Positions 52,482-61,026 of a stretch of DNA of 64,000 nt are shown here, one piece after another; position 1 is the first letter of the stretch, and the number at the start of each line of letters is the position of its first letter. The translations under genes were made by a program, and so were the position numbers. Source of the DNA: Roseovarius autotrophicus (GTDB taxonomy: Bacteria > Pseudomonadota > Alphaproteobacteria > Rhodobacterales > Rhodobacteraceae); the NCBI RefSeq assembly GCF_018069895.1, contig NZ_JAGQDH010000003.1, forward strand, positions 62,001 to 126,000. Direction: 5' to 3'. A model generated the notes under the pieces. The model was not told the origin of the DNA. It ran no database searches and worked only from the letters and a program-made list of their open reading frames with translations.

Positions 52482-54471
52482 GTGGGACACGCCCTTTGGC
52501 CTTGCCCCGTTCGATCAGGTTCGGGACGAGGATTTCGCCCCCGCCTTCGAGGCGGCTATGAAAGAGGCGCGCGCGGAGATAGAGGCGATTGCCGACGATC
52601 CCGACGCGCCCACATTCGCCAACACGATTCAAACGCTGGAGGCATCGGGCAAGGCGCTCGACAAGGTTCTGTCGGTGTTCTTTACCGTGGCGGGGGCCGA
52701 CAGCAACCCAAAGCGGCAGGAATTGCAGCGCGATTTCGGGCCGAAACTGGCCGCCTATTCCTCGGAGCTTTACGGCAACAAGCTGTTGTTTGCGCGGGTC
52801 GAAGCGGTTTGGCAGGTGCGCGACACGCTGGCTCTGACGGCGGAGGAGGCGCGGCTTTTGATGCTCACGCATCGTGCCTTTCGTCGCGCGGGTGCCGCGC
52901 TGACAGGGGCCGACGAGGAACGGATGCGCGCGATCATGGCACGGCTGGCCGAGCTTGGCACCGCCTTCACGCAGAACCTGCTGGCGGATGAGGCGGGCTG
53001 GCAAATGCCGCTATCCGAGACCGATCTGGAGGGGTTGCCGGATTTCGTGATCAATGCGGCCCACGCGGCAGCGCGCGAAAAGGACACGCAGGGGCCGCTC
53101 ATCACCCTCTCGCGCTCGCTCATCGTGCCGTTCCTGCAATTCTCGACGCGCCGCGACCTGCGCCGCCGGGCGTTTGAGGCGTGGAGCGCGCGTGGGGCCA
53201 TGGGGGGCGCAACCGACAACCGCGCCATCGCCGCCGAGATCCTTGCGCTGCGCGCCGAACGCGCGCAGCTTCTGGGCTATGACAGCTTTGCCGCCTACAA
53301 GCTGGAAACCGAGATGGCCAGGACGCCAGAGGCAGTGCGCGATCTGCTCATGGCGGTTTGGGCGCCTGCTCGCGCGCAGGTTGGGCGCGACGCCGAGACG
53401 CTGACCGCAATGATGCGCGCCGACGGGATCAACGGCGATCCCGAGCCGTGGGACTGGCGCTATTACGCCGAGAAGCGGCGGCAGGCCGAGCATGATTTCG
53501 ACGAGGCGGCGGTCAAGCCCTATCTCTCGCTTGATGCGATGATCGGCGCGGCTTTCGATTGCGCGCAGCGCCTTTTCGGGTTGGAATTCATCCCCCTTGA
53601 TGTGTCGCTCTACCACCCCGATTGCCGGGCATGGGAGGTCAGGCGCAAGGGCCATCACGTCGCGGTTTTCATCGGCGATTATTTCGCGCGCAGTTCCAAA
53701 CGCTCGGGCGCGTGGTGTTCGGCCATGCGCGGACAGGCGAAACGCCCCGCGCCGCAGGCCCCGGTGGTGATCAACGTATGCAATTTCGCCAAGGGCGATC
53801 CGGCGCTGCTGAGCTATGACGACGCGCGCACGCTGTTTCACGAGTTTGGCCATGCTCTGCATCAGATGCTGTCGGATGTGACCTATGAATCGCTTTCGGG
53901 CACCAATGTTGCCCGTGATTTCGTGGAACTGCCCAGCCAGCTTTACGAGCACTGGCTGGAGGTGCCAGAGGTGCTTGGCCGTCACGCCCGCCATGTGGAG
54001 ACCGGCGCGCCGATGCCGCAGGACCTTCTGGACAAGGTGCTGGGGGCGGCCAATTTCGACATGGGCTTTCAGACGGTGGAATATGTGGCCTCGGCGCTTG
54101 TCGATCTGGCCTTTCACGAGGGCGCGGCCCCGGCGGACGTGATGGCGCGTCAGGCCGATGTGCTGCGCGAGATCGGGATGCCGCCCGCAATCACCATGCG
54201 CCACGCCACCCCGCATTTCGCCCATGTGTTCTCGGGTGACGGCTATTCCTCGGGCTATTACAGCTACATGTGGTCCGAGGTGATGGATGCCGACGCCTTT
54301 GCCAGCTTTGAGGAGGTGGGCGGGGCCTTTGACGCGGACCGGGCGCTGGCGCTTGAGCGTCATATCCTGTCGCGCGGCGGCACCGAGGAGGCGGCAACGC
54401 TCTACGAGGCGTTTCGCGGACGGATGCCGGGGGTCGAGGCGCTGCTCAAGGGGCGCGGTCTGGCTGCCTGA
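52459..54471 (+). CDS. M3 family zinc metallopeptidase (oligopeptidase A/peptidyl-dipeptidase type)
   Basis: A cytoplasmic peptidase degrading short peptides, including cleaved signal peptides. 670 residues, helical, with the HExxH zinc motif H461-E-F-G-H465 (LFHEFGHALHQMLSDV) and the third ligand probably in the FVELPSQLYEHW segment. The closing substrate region SGDGYSSGYYSYMWSEVMDADAF is diagnostic of M3. No signal peptide. The ATG lies 23 bases inside the MoeB-like gene. Confidence 0.93.
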   Translation: MSNPLLAEWDTPFGLAPFDQVRDEDFAPAFEAAMKEARAEIEAIADDPDAPTFANTIQTLEASGKALDKVLSVFFTVAGADSNPKRQELQRDFGPKLAAYSSELYGNKLLFARVEAVWQVRDTLALTAEEARLLMLTHRAFRRAGAALTGADEERMRAIMARLAELGTAFTQNLLADEAGWQMPLSETDLEGLPDFVINAAHAAAREKDTQGPLITLSRSLIVPFLQFSTRRDLRRRAFEAWSARGAMGGATDNRAIAAEILALRAERAQLLGYDSFAAYKLETEMARTPEAVRDLLMAVWAPARAQVGRDAETLTAMMRADGINGDPEPWDWRYYAEKRRQAEHDFDEAAVKPYLSLDAMIGAAFDCAQRLFGLEFIPLDVSLYHPDCRAWEVRRKGHHVAVFIGDYFARSSKRSGAWCSAMRGQAKRPAPQAPVVINVCNFAKGDPALLSYDDARTLFHEFGHALHQMLSDVTYESLSGTNVARDFVELPSQLYEHWLEVPEVLGRHARHVETGAPMPQDLLDKVLGAANFDMGFQTVEYVASALVDLAFHEGAAPADVMARQADVLREIGMPPAITMRHATPHFAHVFSGDGYSSGYYSYMWSEVMDADAFASFEEVGGAFDADRALALERHILSRGGTEEAATLYEAFRGRMPGVEALLKGRGLAA

Positions 54472-54501
54472 GCGTTTTCGGCCCATGCGAATCACTCTCT
54501 G

Positions 54502-54531
54502 TTGACTGATTCGCGAAACTTCGACTATATC
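54502..54531 (+). promoter_or_regulatory. Strong sigma-70-type promoter
   Basis: TTGACT (54502-54507) and TATATC (54526-54531) are spaced 18 bp (17 bp if CTATAT is used). They face rightwards, 31 bases after the peptidase gene. The predicted transcript start is about 54538, well ahead of the small gene at 54632. Confidence 0.6.
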
Positions 54532-54537
54532 TTGGGC

Positions 54538-54617
54538 GACAGGATACGGGGCGACCCGCTCGGGTTACGGCGGCAGGTGAGAACGAGGGGTCGAACCAAC
54601 GGCCCCCGTTTTCTTTT
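54538..54617 (+). ncRNA. Candidate small RNA or attenuator leader with intrinsic terminator
   Basis: An 80-base structured stretch between a good promoter and the small gene at 54632. It contains a hairpin ACCCG-CTC-GGGT (54554-54566). At its end AACGAGGGG (54582-54590) pairs with CCCCCGTT (54603-54610), with one bulge, and is followed by TTCTTTT (54611-54617), a Rho-independent terminator layout. Either a free small RNA is made, or the terminator controls readthrough into the 69-residue protein gene, whose ribosome-binding site GAAGGAAG follows at once. It matches no RNA family I can name. Confidence 0.45.
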
Positions 54618-54631
54618 GAAGGAAGACTGTC

Positions 54632-54841
54632 GTGAAGGTCATGAAATCGGTGAACAGCGCGGATGACCGGTTCTGCGTGGATATCTTTCGGCGTGCCGAC
54701 GGCACCTGGGGGTTCGAGCACTATCGCCGCGATGTCGAGGATGGCCGCTGGTTTCCCGTTTCCCGTTACAGCGCCTGGGTTTTCCCCGACGAGGCCACTG
54801 TCCGCGCGCGCGCCGTGGCCGAGATTGACTGGTTTATCTGA
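54632..54841 (+). CDS. Small hypothetical protein, 69 residues
   Basis: A soluble 69-residue protein (MKVMKSVNSADDRFCVDIFRR...ARAVAEIDWFI) rich in aromatic residues, with the pattern DGTWGFEHYRRDVEDGRWFPVSRYSAWVFPD. GTG start at 54632 after GAAGGAAG; an ATG three codons later is an alternative. I recognise no family. It is preceded by a promoter and an intrinsic-terminator-like hairpin, so expression may depend on antitermination. It ends 11 bases before the convergent Lrp gene. Confidence 0.62.
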   Translation: MKVMKSVNSADDRFCVDIFRRADGTWGFEHYRRDVEDGRWFPVSRYSAWVFPDEATVRARAVAEIDWFI

Positions 54842-54852
54842 CCCGCACCCGA

Positions 54853-55296
54853 TCAGGCTCGCGCATCCTTGGGCGACCCCATCACCACATAGGAGGTGAT
54901 CGCGTTGACCTGTGGCAGCGTGCCCAGGACATCGGTGTGAAACCGCTTGTAGGCGGGCAGGTCGGCGACTTCGACGCGCAACAGATACTCCACCGCGCCG
55001 GTGATGTTGTGACATTCCACCACCTCCGGCGCGCGGGCCATGGCGCGCTCGAACGCCTCCTGCGCGGCCTTGGTATGGGCGTTGAGGCCAACCGTGACAT
55101 AGGCGACGAACCCCACGCCAAGCGCGCCCCGGTCGAGCACCGCGCGATAGCCCGCGATCACCCCACGCCGCTCGAGCTCCTGCACCCGCCGCAGACAGGC
55201 GGAGGGCGACAGCCCCACGCGCTCGGCCAGATCAAGGTTGCTGATCCGGCCATTGCGGCTCAATTCGTGCAATATTCGATCATTTATTGCGTCCAT
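54853..55296 (-). CDS. Lrp/AsnC family transcriptional regulator
   Basis: A 147-residue leucine-responsive-type regulator: winged helix at 3-60 (DAINDRILHELSRNGRISNLDLAERVGLSPSACLRRVQELERRG) and the RAM ligand domain after it (VEYLLRVEVADLPAYKRFHTDVLGTLPQV). Start 55296 (MDAINDRIL) is preferred over an ATG six codons earlier. It is divergent from a LysE-family exporter with an 81-base AT-rich gap, the classic layout in which an Lrp-type regulator controls an amino-acid exporter. Confidence 0.92.
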   Translation of the reverse strand: MDAINDRILHELSRNGRISNLDLAERVGLSPSACLRRVQELERRGVIAGYRAVLDRGALGVGFVAYVTVGLNAHTKAAQEAFERAMARAPEVVECHNITGAVEYLLRVEVADLPAYKRFHTDVLGTLPQVNAITSYVVMGSPKDARA

Positions 55297-55377
55297 AGCC
55301 GCTATATATCGCAAAATTTTTTCACAAACACAATAAAACGAAATTCAAATGCGCTAAAGTCAACATAGTGTTGCGCC

Positions 55378-55974
55378 ATGACATTCGATCTTCTCTCCGC
55401 GCTTGTCGCCTTCGCCTTTGTCACGGTGATCACGCCGGGGCCGAACAACCTGATGCTGATGGCATCGGGCACGAATTTCGGCTTTGTGCGCACTGTCCCG
55501 CATATGCTCGGCGTGGGTCTGGGCTTTCCGATGATGCTTGTCTGCGTGGGGCTGGGGGTGATGCAGCTATTCGATCTCTGGCCGCCTGCCTATCTGGTGC
55601 TCAAGGTCGTCTCGGTCGCCTACCTGCTGTGGCTGGCGTGGAAGATCGCCAATGCCGCCCCGCCTGCGGACGCGAGAACCGAAGGCCGCCCGCTTACCTT
55701 CCTGCAAGCGACCGCGTTTCAATGGGTCAACCCAAAGGCATGGAGCATGGCGCTCTCGGCGGTGACGCTTTACGCGGCGGGGCGCGATTTTGCGGCGGTG
55801 CTGCTGGTGGCGGGCGTTTATGTGGCCTGCGGCATGATCAGCACCACAAGCTGGACCATGCTGGGCCAGCAGATGCGCCGTGCCCTGCGCAGCCCCGCAC
55901 GCCTGCGCCTTTTCAACTGGGTGATGGCGGCGCTTCTCGTGGCCACGCTTGTTCCGGTGCTTTGGCCCGCATGA
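55378..55974 (+). CDS. LysE/RhtB family amino-acid exporter
   Basis: A 198-residue inner-membrane protein with about six spans. The LysE signature is complete: TVITPGPNNLMLMASGTNFGF (PGPxN), GVGLGFPMMLVCVGLGV, and ATAFQWVNPKAWSMALSAVT (the QxxNPKAW block). It probably exports an amino acid or homoserine-type compound and is probably controlled by the divergent Lrp regulator. Substrate unknown. Confidence 0.93.
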   Translation: MTFDLLSALVAFAFVTVITPGPNNLMLMASGTNFGFVRTVPHMLGVGLGFPMMLVCVGLGVMQLFDLWPPAYLVLKVVSVAYLLWLAWKIANAAPPADARTEGRPLTFLQATAFQWVNPKAWSMALSAVTLYAAGRDFAAVLLVAGVYVACGMISTTSWTMLGQQMRRALRSPARLRLFNWVMAALLVATLVPVLWPA

Positions 55975-55995
55975 CGGCGATCTGAGCGTGCTTGC

Positions 55996-57999
55996 TCAGG
56001 CGCTGTCGCGCATGAGTCGCCCCCGGCGGTTGCGATAGCGTTGCTGGTTCGGCGCGATGTCGGCGGCGCGGTCGAGAGCGGCGATGGCCGCCGTCTCGTC
56101 GCCCATCGAGCGGCATAGATCGGCCAGGAGGGCGTGCAACTCGGCGGTGCTGTCATCCATCGCCGCCGCGCGTTCCATCGCGGCGCGCGCAGCGGGCAGA
56201 TCGCCCGCCTCGCGGTGGATATGGCCGGTAAGATAATGCCAGAAGGCGTGATCGGGGGCATGGGCGCGGCAGGTCTCCATCTGCCTGAGAGCGCCGTCAT
56301 GATCGCCTTGCAGGCACAGGATTTCAGCCTGCCGTTTGTGCATGAGCGGCTCTTTCGGGTTGACCTCCAACGCCGCGCCGTTGCGTGCGAGCGCCACATC
56401 GAGCCGTCCCATCCGTGCCTCCAGAAGTGCACAGAAACTGTCGGGCAGCGTGCCGGGGGCAAAGCGTGGATCGGTCTCGATGCGCGCCTGCATCGCCGTC
56501 AAATCGGGGCGCGACCCCAGAAGCCGCGCCACCTTGCCCTCGATTGAGAACCACGGCCATTCGATCGCGATGGTGGAAAGGTCCGTGGCGCGTCGCCGCA
56601 GGATGCGTGCCTGCTGCACGAGTATATTGGTCTGTTGATAGGGGATCGGCAGCATCAGGATCGTGTCGAGGTCGAAGGGCAGGGTGGCACCGGGGCGCAG
56701 TCGCCCGCGCTTGATCATGAAGGTTCCGATCACGGTGATGTCAGGCAACATCGGTTTTTGCCAGAAGGCACGCAGGAAGGCGCGCCGTGCCCGGTGCCGC
56801 TGGCCAAGAGCGCCGCGGATATGCGCCTCGACGGCGAGAGCGGTGATGTAGTTCTCCTGCCATTGATGGGGGTGGTTCAGCGCCGCCTTCACATGGGTCA
56901 GGGCGCTGTCCCATTTGTTCAGATACATGCCGTTGATCGCGTGCATGAGCGGCAGAAAGGCGTTGTCGGCCCCAGCGGCAAGGATCGCCTCGCCGATCTC
57001 CCACGCGGCCTCTTCGCGGTCGGTCTCCTGAAGGCGACGGGCAAGCTTGATATAGACATGCGCCGCCTCGCTCGGGGTGATGAACTGCGCCACCCCTTGC
57101 CTGAAGCGCGCGAGCACGCGGTCATAGGCGGCGTCGCGTTCGGCAAGCGTCATCACCTCGTGAAAGCACTTGCGCTCCTGTCCGCTGAGGCGCGCGGCGG
57201 CGCGGCTGAAGGCGCTGATCGGTGGGGCGACAATCTCGGTCGCGCGCGACATGGTGAAAAGTTCGAGAAAGTCGCGCTGCACCGGCTTGCAGTCGCTGAG
57301 GTCCACCAGGTCGTCGATCGCGCGCACCTGGCTGTGTGCCGCCGTGAAGCGTGCGATGCTTTCGGGTTGATCTGAGAACACCAGCGCGCCGGAACCTGCG
57401 TTCTTTTCCAGATAGGCGGAATAAAGCTCGTCCGGCTCGATCTTTGCGGGCCATTCCTTGTGCTTCCAAGGTTCTTCGTTGAGGATGTCGCCGCGCCGGA
57501 TGTGATAGGCGATGGTGCGCCCTTGCCCCGCCATGGCTGCCTCGATCTCCTTCACATGACGCGCGATAACGGGATTGAAACCAATCCTGCTGATGAAGCC
57601 GCGAAACCGCCCGCGCAGATCGGCGGCATCCTCCCACGGGAACTCCACGATCTCGAACCCTTCGTCGAGCAGCACATGGCCGCCCCCCGCGAGATGCGCC
57701 TCAAGGCATTCTGGGGTCTTGTCCTTGAGAAAGGACCAGAGCGGTTTGGTCCGACCGTCGAGAGCCTCGAAATCGGCATTCTCGATGAAATGCCGCGCGA
57801 TGAACCCCTCGTCAAAAAGGTCCGAGGGCGTATCCAGCTTGGGTGCCATGGCCCCGCGCGGGAACCAGTTGATGCGGAAATCGCTGCCGTAATCCTCGGC
57901 CAGGCGAATGCTGTTGAGCATCATCAGAAGCCGCGCGCCTAGCTGATCCTTCCTCAGCCCGATGAAGAAACCGCGGCTCGAATCGCGCGCATTCGTCAT
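55996..57999 (-). CDS. Fucosyltransferase-like domain with C-terminal TPR repeats
   Basis: A 667-residue cytoplasmic protein. Residues about 10-290 resemble alpha-1,6-/peptide-O-fucosyltransferase folds: FFIGLRKDQLGARLLMMLNSIRLAEDYG at the start, the nucleotide-sugar motif H166-I-R-R-G-D171, and the FSD motif at 208-210 before ESIARF. The C-terminal half is a chain of TPR-like helices, clearest over the last 150 residues (MHKRQAEILCLQGDHDGALRQMETCRAHAPDHAFWHYLTGHIHREAGDLPAARAAMERA). Start 57999 was chosen from the coding context; the open frame further up is Ser/Arg-rich. It is divergent from the glycosyltransferase-type genes. Acceptor unknown. Confidence 0.72.
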   Translation of the reverse strand: MTNARDSSRGFFIGLRKDQLGARLLMMLNSIRLAEDYGSDFRINWFPRGAMAPKLDTPSDLFDEGFIARHFIENADFEALDGRTKPLWSFLKDKTPECLEAHLAGGGHVLLDEGFEIVEFPWEDAADLRGRFRGFISRIGFNPVIARHVKEIEAAMAGQGRTIAYHIRRGDILNEEPWKHKEWPAKIEPDELYSAYLEKNAGSGALVFSDQPESIARFTAAHSQVRAIDDLVDLSDCKPVQRDFLELFTMSRATEIVAPPISAFSRAAARLSGQERKCFHEVMTLAERDAAYDRVLARFRQGVAQFITPSEAAHVYIKLARRLQETDREEAAWEIGEAILAAGADNAFLPLMHAINGMYLNKWDSALTHVKAALNHPHQWQENYITALAVEAHIRGALGQRHRARRAFLRAFWQKPMLPDITVIGTFMIKRGRLRPGATLPFDLDTILMLPIPYQQTNILVQQARILRRRATDLSTIAIEWPWFSIEGKVARLLGSRPDLTAMQARIETDPRFAPGTLPDSFCALLEARMGRLDVALARNGAALEVNPKEPLMHKRQAEILCLQGDHDGALRQMETCRAHAPDHAFWHYLTGHIHREAGDLPAARAAMERAAAMDDSTAELHALLADLCRSMGDETAAIAALDRAADIAPNQQRYRNRRGRLMRDSA

Positions 58000-58096
58000 A
58001 AAGATACCTTTTCCCGTTGTAGAAAAGTCTATACACTCAACGGAAACAGTCGCAAGCGCTCCTGCTGCCGGGCAGTGGCGAAGGGTAAAGAGGTAA

Positions 58097-59944
58097 ATGA
58101 CAGCAGGTTCCAGGCTCTTGCTGAGCACCTTTGTGGTGCGGCCCACCTCGACATTTCTGGAATGGCTGGCCTGGCATCGTGTGCTTGGCGTGACGGACTG
58201 CGCCGTGTTCATCGACCGGCGCGAGGCGGCGGATCCGTTGCTTGCGGCGCTTGAGGTGGCCGGGGTGCTGCGTCTGATGCCAGTGGGCGTCGATCCCGAC
58301 ATGAAGGAAGAGGCGCAGAATGCGGCGCTGCGCGCGGGCGCGCTCGAGGCGGGCGAGAGCGGCGGTTACGGGCTTTTCCTCGGCCCGGATGAGTATTTCC
58401 GCATCCACAGCACGGCGCAGAGCATTCAGGGCCTGATGCGCGGGGCGGGGGGCGCGGATGTGCTCTCGGTGCCGTTGTGCGAGGCCGGGACCGGAGGCCA
58501 CGAGGCGCATGAACCGGGGCCCGTGCTGCACCGGCCGCGCCCGGTGGCCTTGCCTGCTGCGCCGGAACTCCGCAGCGTGGTGCGGCTGGGGCTTTATCGC
58601 GCGCGCACGCCCGAGGTGCCGATTGGCCCGGTCGCAGACAGCAGGACCGTGAAATGGGTCGATGGCTGTGGGGCGCAACTGCCCGAGCCCCACAGCCGGG
58701 TCGCCTGGGCCCTGGAGGCGCGCGTGCGCGGCATGGCGCGCGCCTCGGTGATGCGCATCGCCGCACCGGCTGCCGAAACCTTCCTCTTGCGGCTGCACGC
58801 CCTGCCTGAGAAACAGCGCCCCGCGCCCGAGCACATCGCTGGTCGGTGGGCCGATCTCGCGGCGCTCACCGGTGAACCGCAGGAGATCGGTGACAGGGCC
58901 GGGCGGCTGGCCGATGAGATCGCCGCGTTGATGGCTCTGCCCGGCGTGGCCGAAGCGCAGGCGGCGCTTTGCATCGAGGAGCGAGAGACGCTGGCGCGGC
59001 TCGTGCCACAAGCCGTCCCTCTGGATGTCGAGACCGCTGAGGAGGAGGGGACAGCGGCAAGCGGCGGGCTGGAGGAAGACGCCACCGCCCGCGAAGCTGC
59101 CTTGCCCGGATGGTTTGCCGAGATCCATACCGGCGGCGCGCGGCAGGGCTTTTACACGCGACTCGAAAATCACGCGGTGTTGGGCATTTTCCGCGATCCC
59201 GCGCGGCTTGTCGTGACGTTCGACAACCTCTCCAACGTGAACGATCTCTCGCCCGGACGCGAGCCCTGGGCCTATAAGTTCCTGCGCGACAATGGCTGTT
59301 CGCACCTGGCGGTGATGGCACGGCGCAAGGACTGGTATCGCTGCCCGCAACTGATCGCCCATCTGCGAAAGCTGGCGGCGGACGGTTTGTTCGCCGGTTT
59401 CGACAAGGTTTTTTTCACAGGCACCTCCATGGGTGGGTTCGCGGCGCTGGCCTTCGCCTCGCTTGCCCCCGGCGCTACGGTCATCAGCTTCAATCCCCAA
59501 ACCACGCTCGACGCCACGCTGGTGCCGTGGGAAGAACGCTTTGGCATGGGCCGCGCGCGCGACTGGTCGCTGCCCCATTCCGATTGCGCCTTTGAAATCG
59601 ACGAGGTGGACAAGGCGTTCGTGCTTTACGATCCGTTCTTCACCCCCGACCGCCGCCATGTGGACCGGCTCCACGGGGATAACGTGATCCGTCTCAAGAC
59701 ATGGTGTTCGGGGCATTTCTCGCCGGTGTTCCTGCGCCGCGCGAACCTGTTGAAGCCGGTGATGCAGCGCGCGCTTGACGGCACATTGACGCCCGAAATC
59801 TTCTACCGGCTTTACCGCGACCGGCGGATGCTGCCGTGGTATCGCCGTGCGCTTCAGACCAACCTTCAGGTGCGCGGGCACGACAGGCTCGCGCGGATTG
59901 TCAGCCCCGCCTTTCGCAGGCTCAGACGCGAGGCCGCCGAATGA
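58097..59944 (+). CDS. Two-domain protein: degenerate glycosyltransferase-2-like domain plus alpha/beta hydrolase-like domain
   Basis: 615 residues. The N-terminal part (5-110) follows the pattern of the GT92/Glyco_tranf_2_4 domain of the neighbouring genes (TFLEWLAWHRVLGVTDCAVFIDR), but the DxDE catalytic motif is replaced by L-G-P-D98-E99-Y. The C-terminal part (about 350-615) is alpha/beta hydrolase-like, with nucleophile elbow G442-T-S444-M-G-G in VFFTGTSMGGFAALAFASL and a late GDNVIRLKTWCSGHF that may supply the His. The middle 110-330 is unassigned. It overlaps the next glycosyltransferase gene by ATGA, so they act together. It could tailor or release a glycan; this is inference. Confidence 0.7.
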   Translation: MTAGSRLLLSTFVVRPTSTFLEWLAWHRVLGVTDCAVFIDRREAADPLLAALEVAGVLRLMPVGVDPDMKEEAQNAALRAGALEAGESGGYGLFLGPDEYFRIHSTAQSIQGLMRGAGGADVLSVPLCEAGTGGHEAHEPGPVLHRPRPVALPAAPELRSVVRLGLYRARTPEVPIGPVADSRTVKWVDGCGAQLPEPHSRVAWALEARVRGMARASVMRIAAPAAETFLLRLHALPEKQRPAPEHIAGRWADLAALTGEPQEIGDRAGRLADEIAALMALPGVAEAQAALCIEERETLARLVPQAVPLDVETAEEEGTAASGGLEEDATAREAALPGWFAEIHTGGARQGFYTRLENHAVLGIFRDPARLVVTFDNLSNVNDLSPGREPWAYKFLRDNGCSHLAVMARRKDWYRCPQLIAHLRKLAADGLFAGFDKVFFTGTSMGGFAALAFASLAPGATVISFNPQTTLDATLVPWEERFGMGRARDWSLPHSDCAFEIDEVDKAFVLYDPFFTPDRRHVDRLHGDNVIRLKTWCSGHFSPVFLRRANLLKPVMQRALDGTLTPEIFYRLYRDRRMLPWYRRALQTNLQVRGHDRLARIVSPAFRRLRREAAE

Positions 59945-60987
59945 CCGCAGCACGGCAGTTTGCCGCCACCCTGCCCGTGCCTGCTCTGGGCGGCAGTCAT
60001 GTCATCATGACGACGATGAAAAACGAGGGGCCGTTCATGCTTGAATGGGTGGCCTACAACCTTGCCATCGGGGTCACCGGCTTTGTCATCTTCACCAACA
60101 ATTGCGACGACGGCACCGACCTCATCGCCGACCGGTTGACCGAACTGGGCTATGCCAGCCACCGGCCCAACGATGTCTCTGACGGATCGCCGCCGCAGCA
60201 CAAGGCGCTGCGCCGCGCCACCGCGCATCCGTGGATAAGAGACGCCGAATGGCTCATGTGTCTTGATGTGGACGAGTTCATCAACCTGCGCGAAGGGGTC
60301 GAGACCTTGCCGCAGATGATCGCCGCCATGGGCGATTGCGACGCGGTGTCCTTCGTGTGGAAGCTGTTCGGCTGCGGCGCGGTCGAGGGCTATGAGGACC
60401 GGCCCGTGACCGAGCAGTTCTTTCTTGCCGATGCCGAGGACGATCCCGCCAACGGGCGTGCCACCGGGTTCAAGACGATGTTCCGTAACAACGGGCTGTT
60501 TCGCAAATTCAACCCGCACCGGCCCAAGGGCACGCCCGAAGGGCGCGAGGCCGAGGTGCGCTGGTCGGATTGCGGTGGCAACCTGATGCCCGTGGAACAG
60601 GTGACATGGCGCGGCTGGCCGGGGTTCAGCCATCGCTTCGCGCGGCTCCATCACTATTCGGTGCGCTCCATCGACAGTTTTCTGGTCAAGCGCGACCGGG
60701 GTCGGACCAACCACATCGCCCGCGAACAGACCGAGCATTACTGGTCCGACATGAACGTGAACCGGGTCGAGGACCGCTCGATCCTGCCCCACGCCACCCG
60801 CGCGCGGCCCATATACGAGGCGCTCCGTGCCGATCCGGTGCTGGGGATGCTGCACGCGCGCGCGGTCGACTGGCACCGCGCCAAGATCACCGAGTTGCGC
60901 GCCCGCCCCGGCTGGGAAGAGTTCCGCGACTGGCTCCGGGCCAATGCGATCGAGACCACCGCGGCGATCGCGCAAAAAGATTACTGA
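59941..60987 (+). CDS. Glycosyltransferase family 2/92-like protein
   Basis: A 348-residue glycosyltransferase of the Glyco_tranf_2_4 group. The N-terminal MTTMKNEGPFMLEWVAYNLAIGV and the metal-binding D109-V-D111-E112-F (CLDVDEFINL) are intact. Later blocks HHYSVRSIDSFLVKRDRGR and HYWSDMNVNRVEDRSI are shared with the gene at 61846 but not with the fusion protein just upstream. Cytoplasmic, without membrane spans. The donor sugar is unknown. Coupled to the upstream gene by ATGA. Confidence 0.86.
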   Translation: MTAARQFAATLPVPALGGSHVIMTTMKNEGPFMLEWVAYNLAIGVTGFVIFTNNCDDGTDLIADRLTELGYASHRPNDVSDGSPPQHKALRRATAHPWIRDAEWLMCLDVDEFINLREGVETLPQMIAAMGDCDAVSFVWKLFGCGAVEGYEDRPVTEQFFLADAEDDPANGRATGFKTMFRNNGLFRKFNPHRPKGTPEGREAEVRWSDCGGNLMPVEQVTWRGWPGFSHRFARLHHYSVRSIDSFLVKRDRGRTNHIAREQTEHYWSDMNVNRVEDRSILPHATRARPIYEALRADPVLGMLHARAVDWHRAKITELRARPGWEEFRDWLRANAIETTAAIAQKDY

Positions 60988-61026
60988 CCGGGGCCATATC
61001 GGTCAGATTAACGAGGACTTGAGAGC

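Noticed and set aside
54581-54600. GGGTCGAACC-like stretch suggesting a tRNA T-arm
   Set aside because: No acceptor stem, anticodon arm or CCA-side pairing surrounds it; it is part of a terminator-like hairpin.
58037-59953. 638-residue minus-strand frame antisense to the glycosyltransferase/hydrolase fusion
   Set aside because: Composition and lack of motifs mark it as a shadow; it also runs through the promoter region of the divergent pair.
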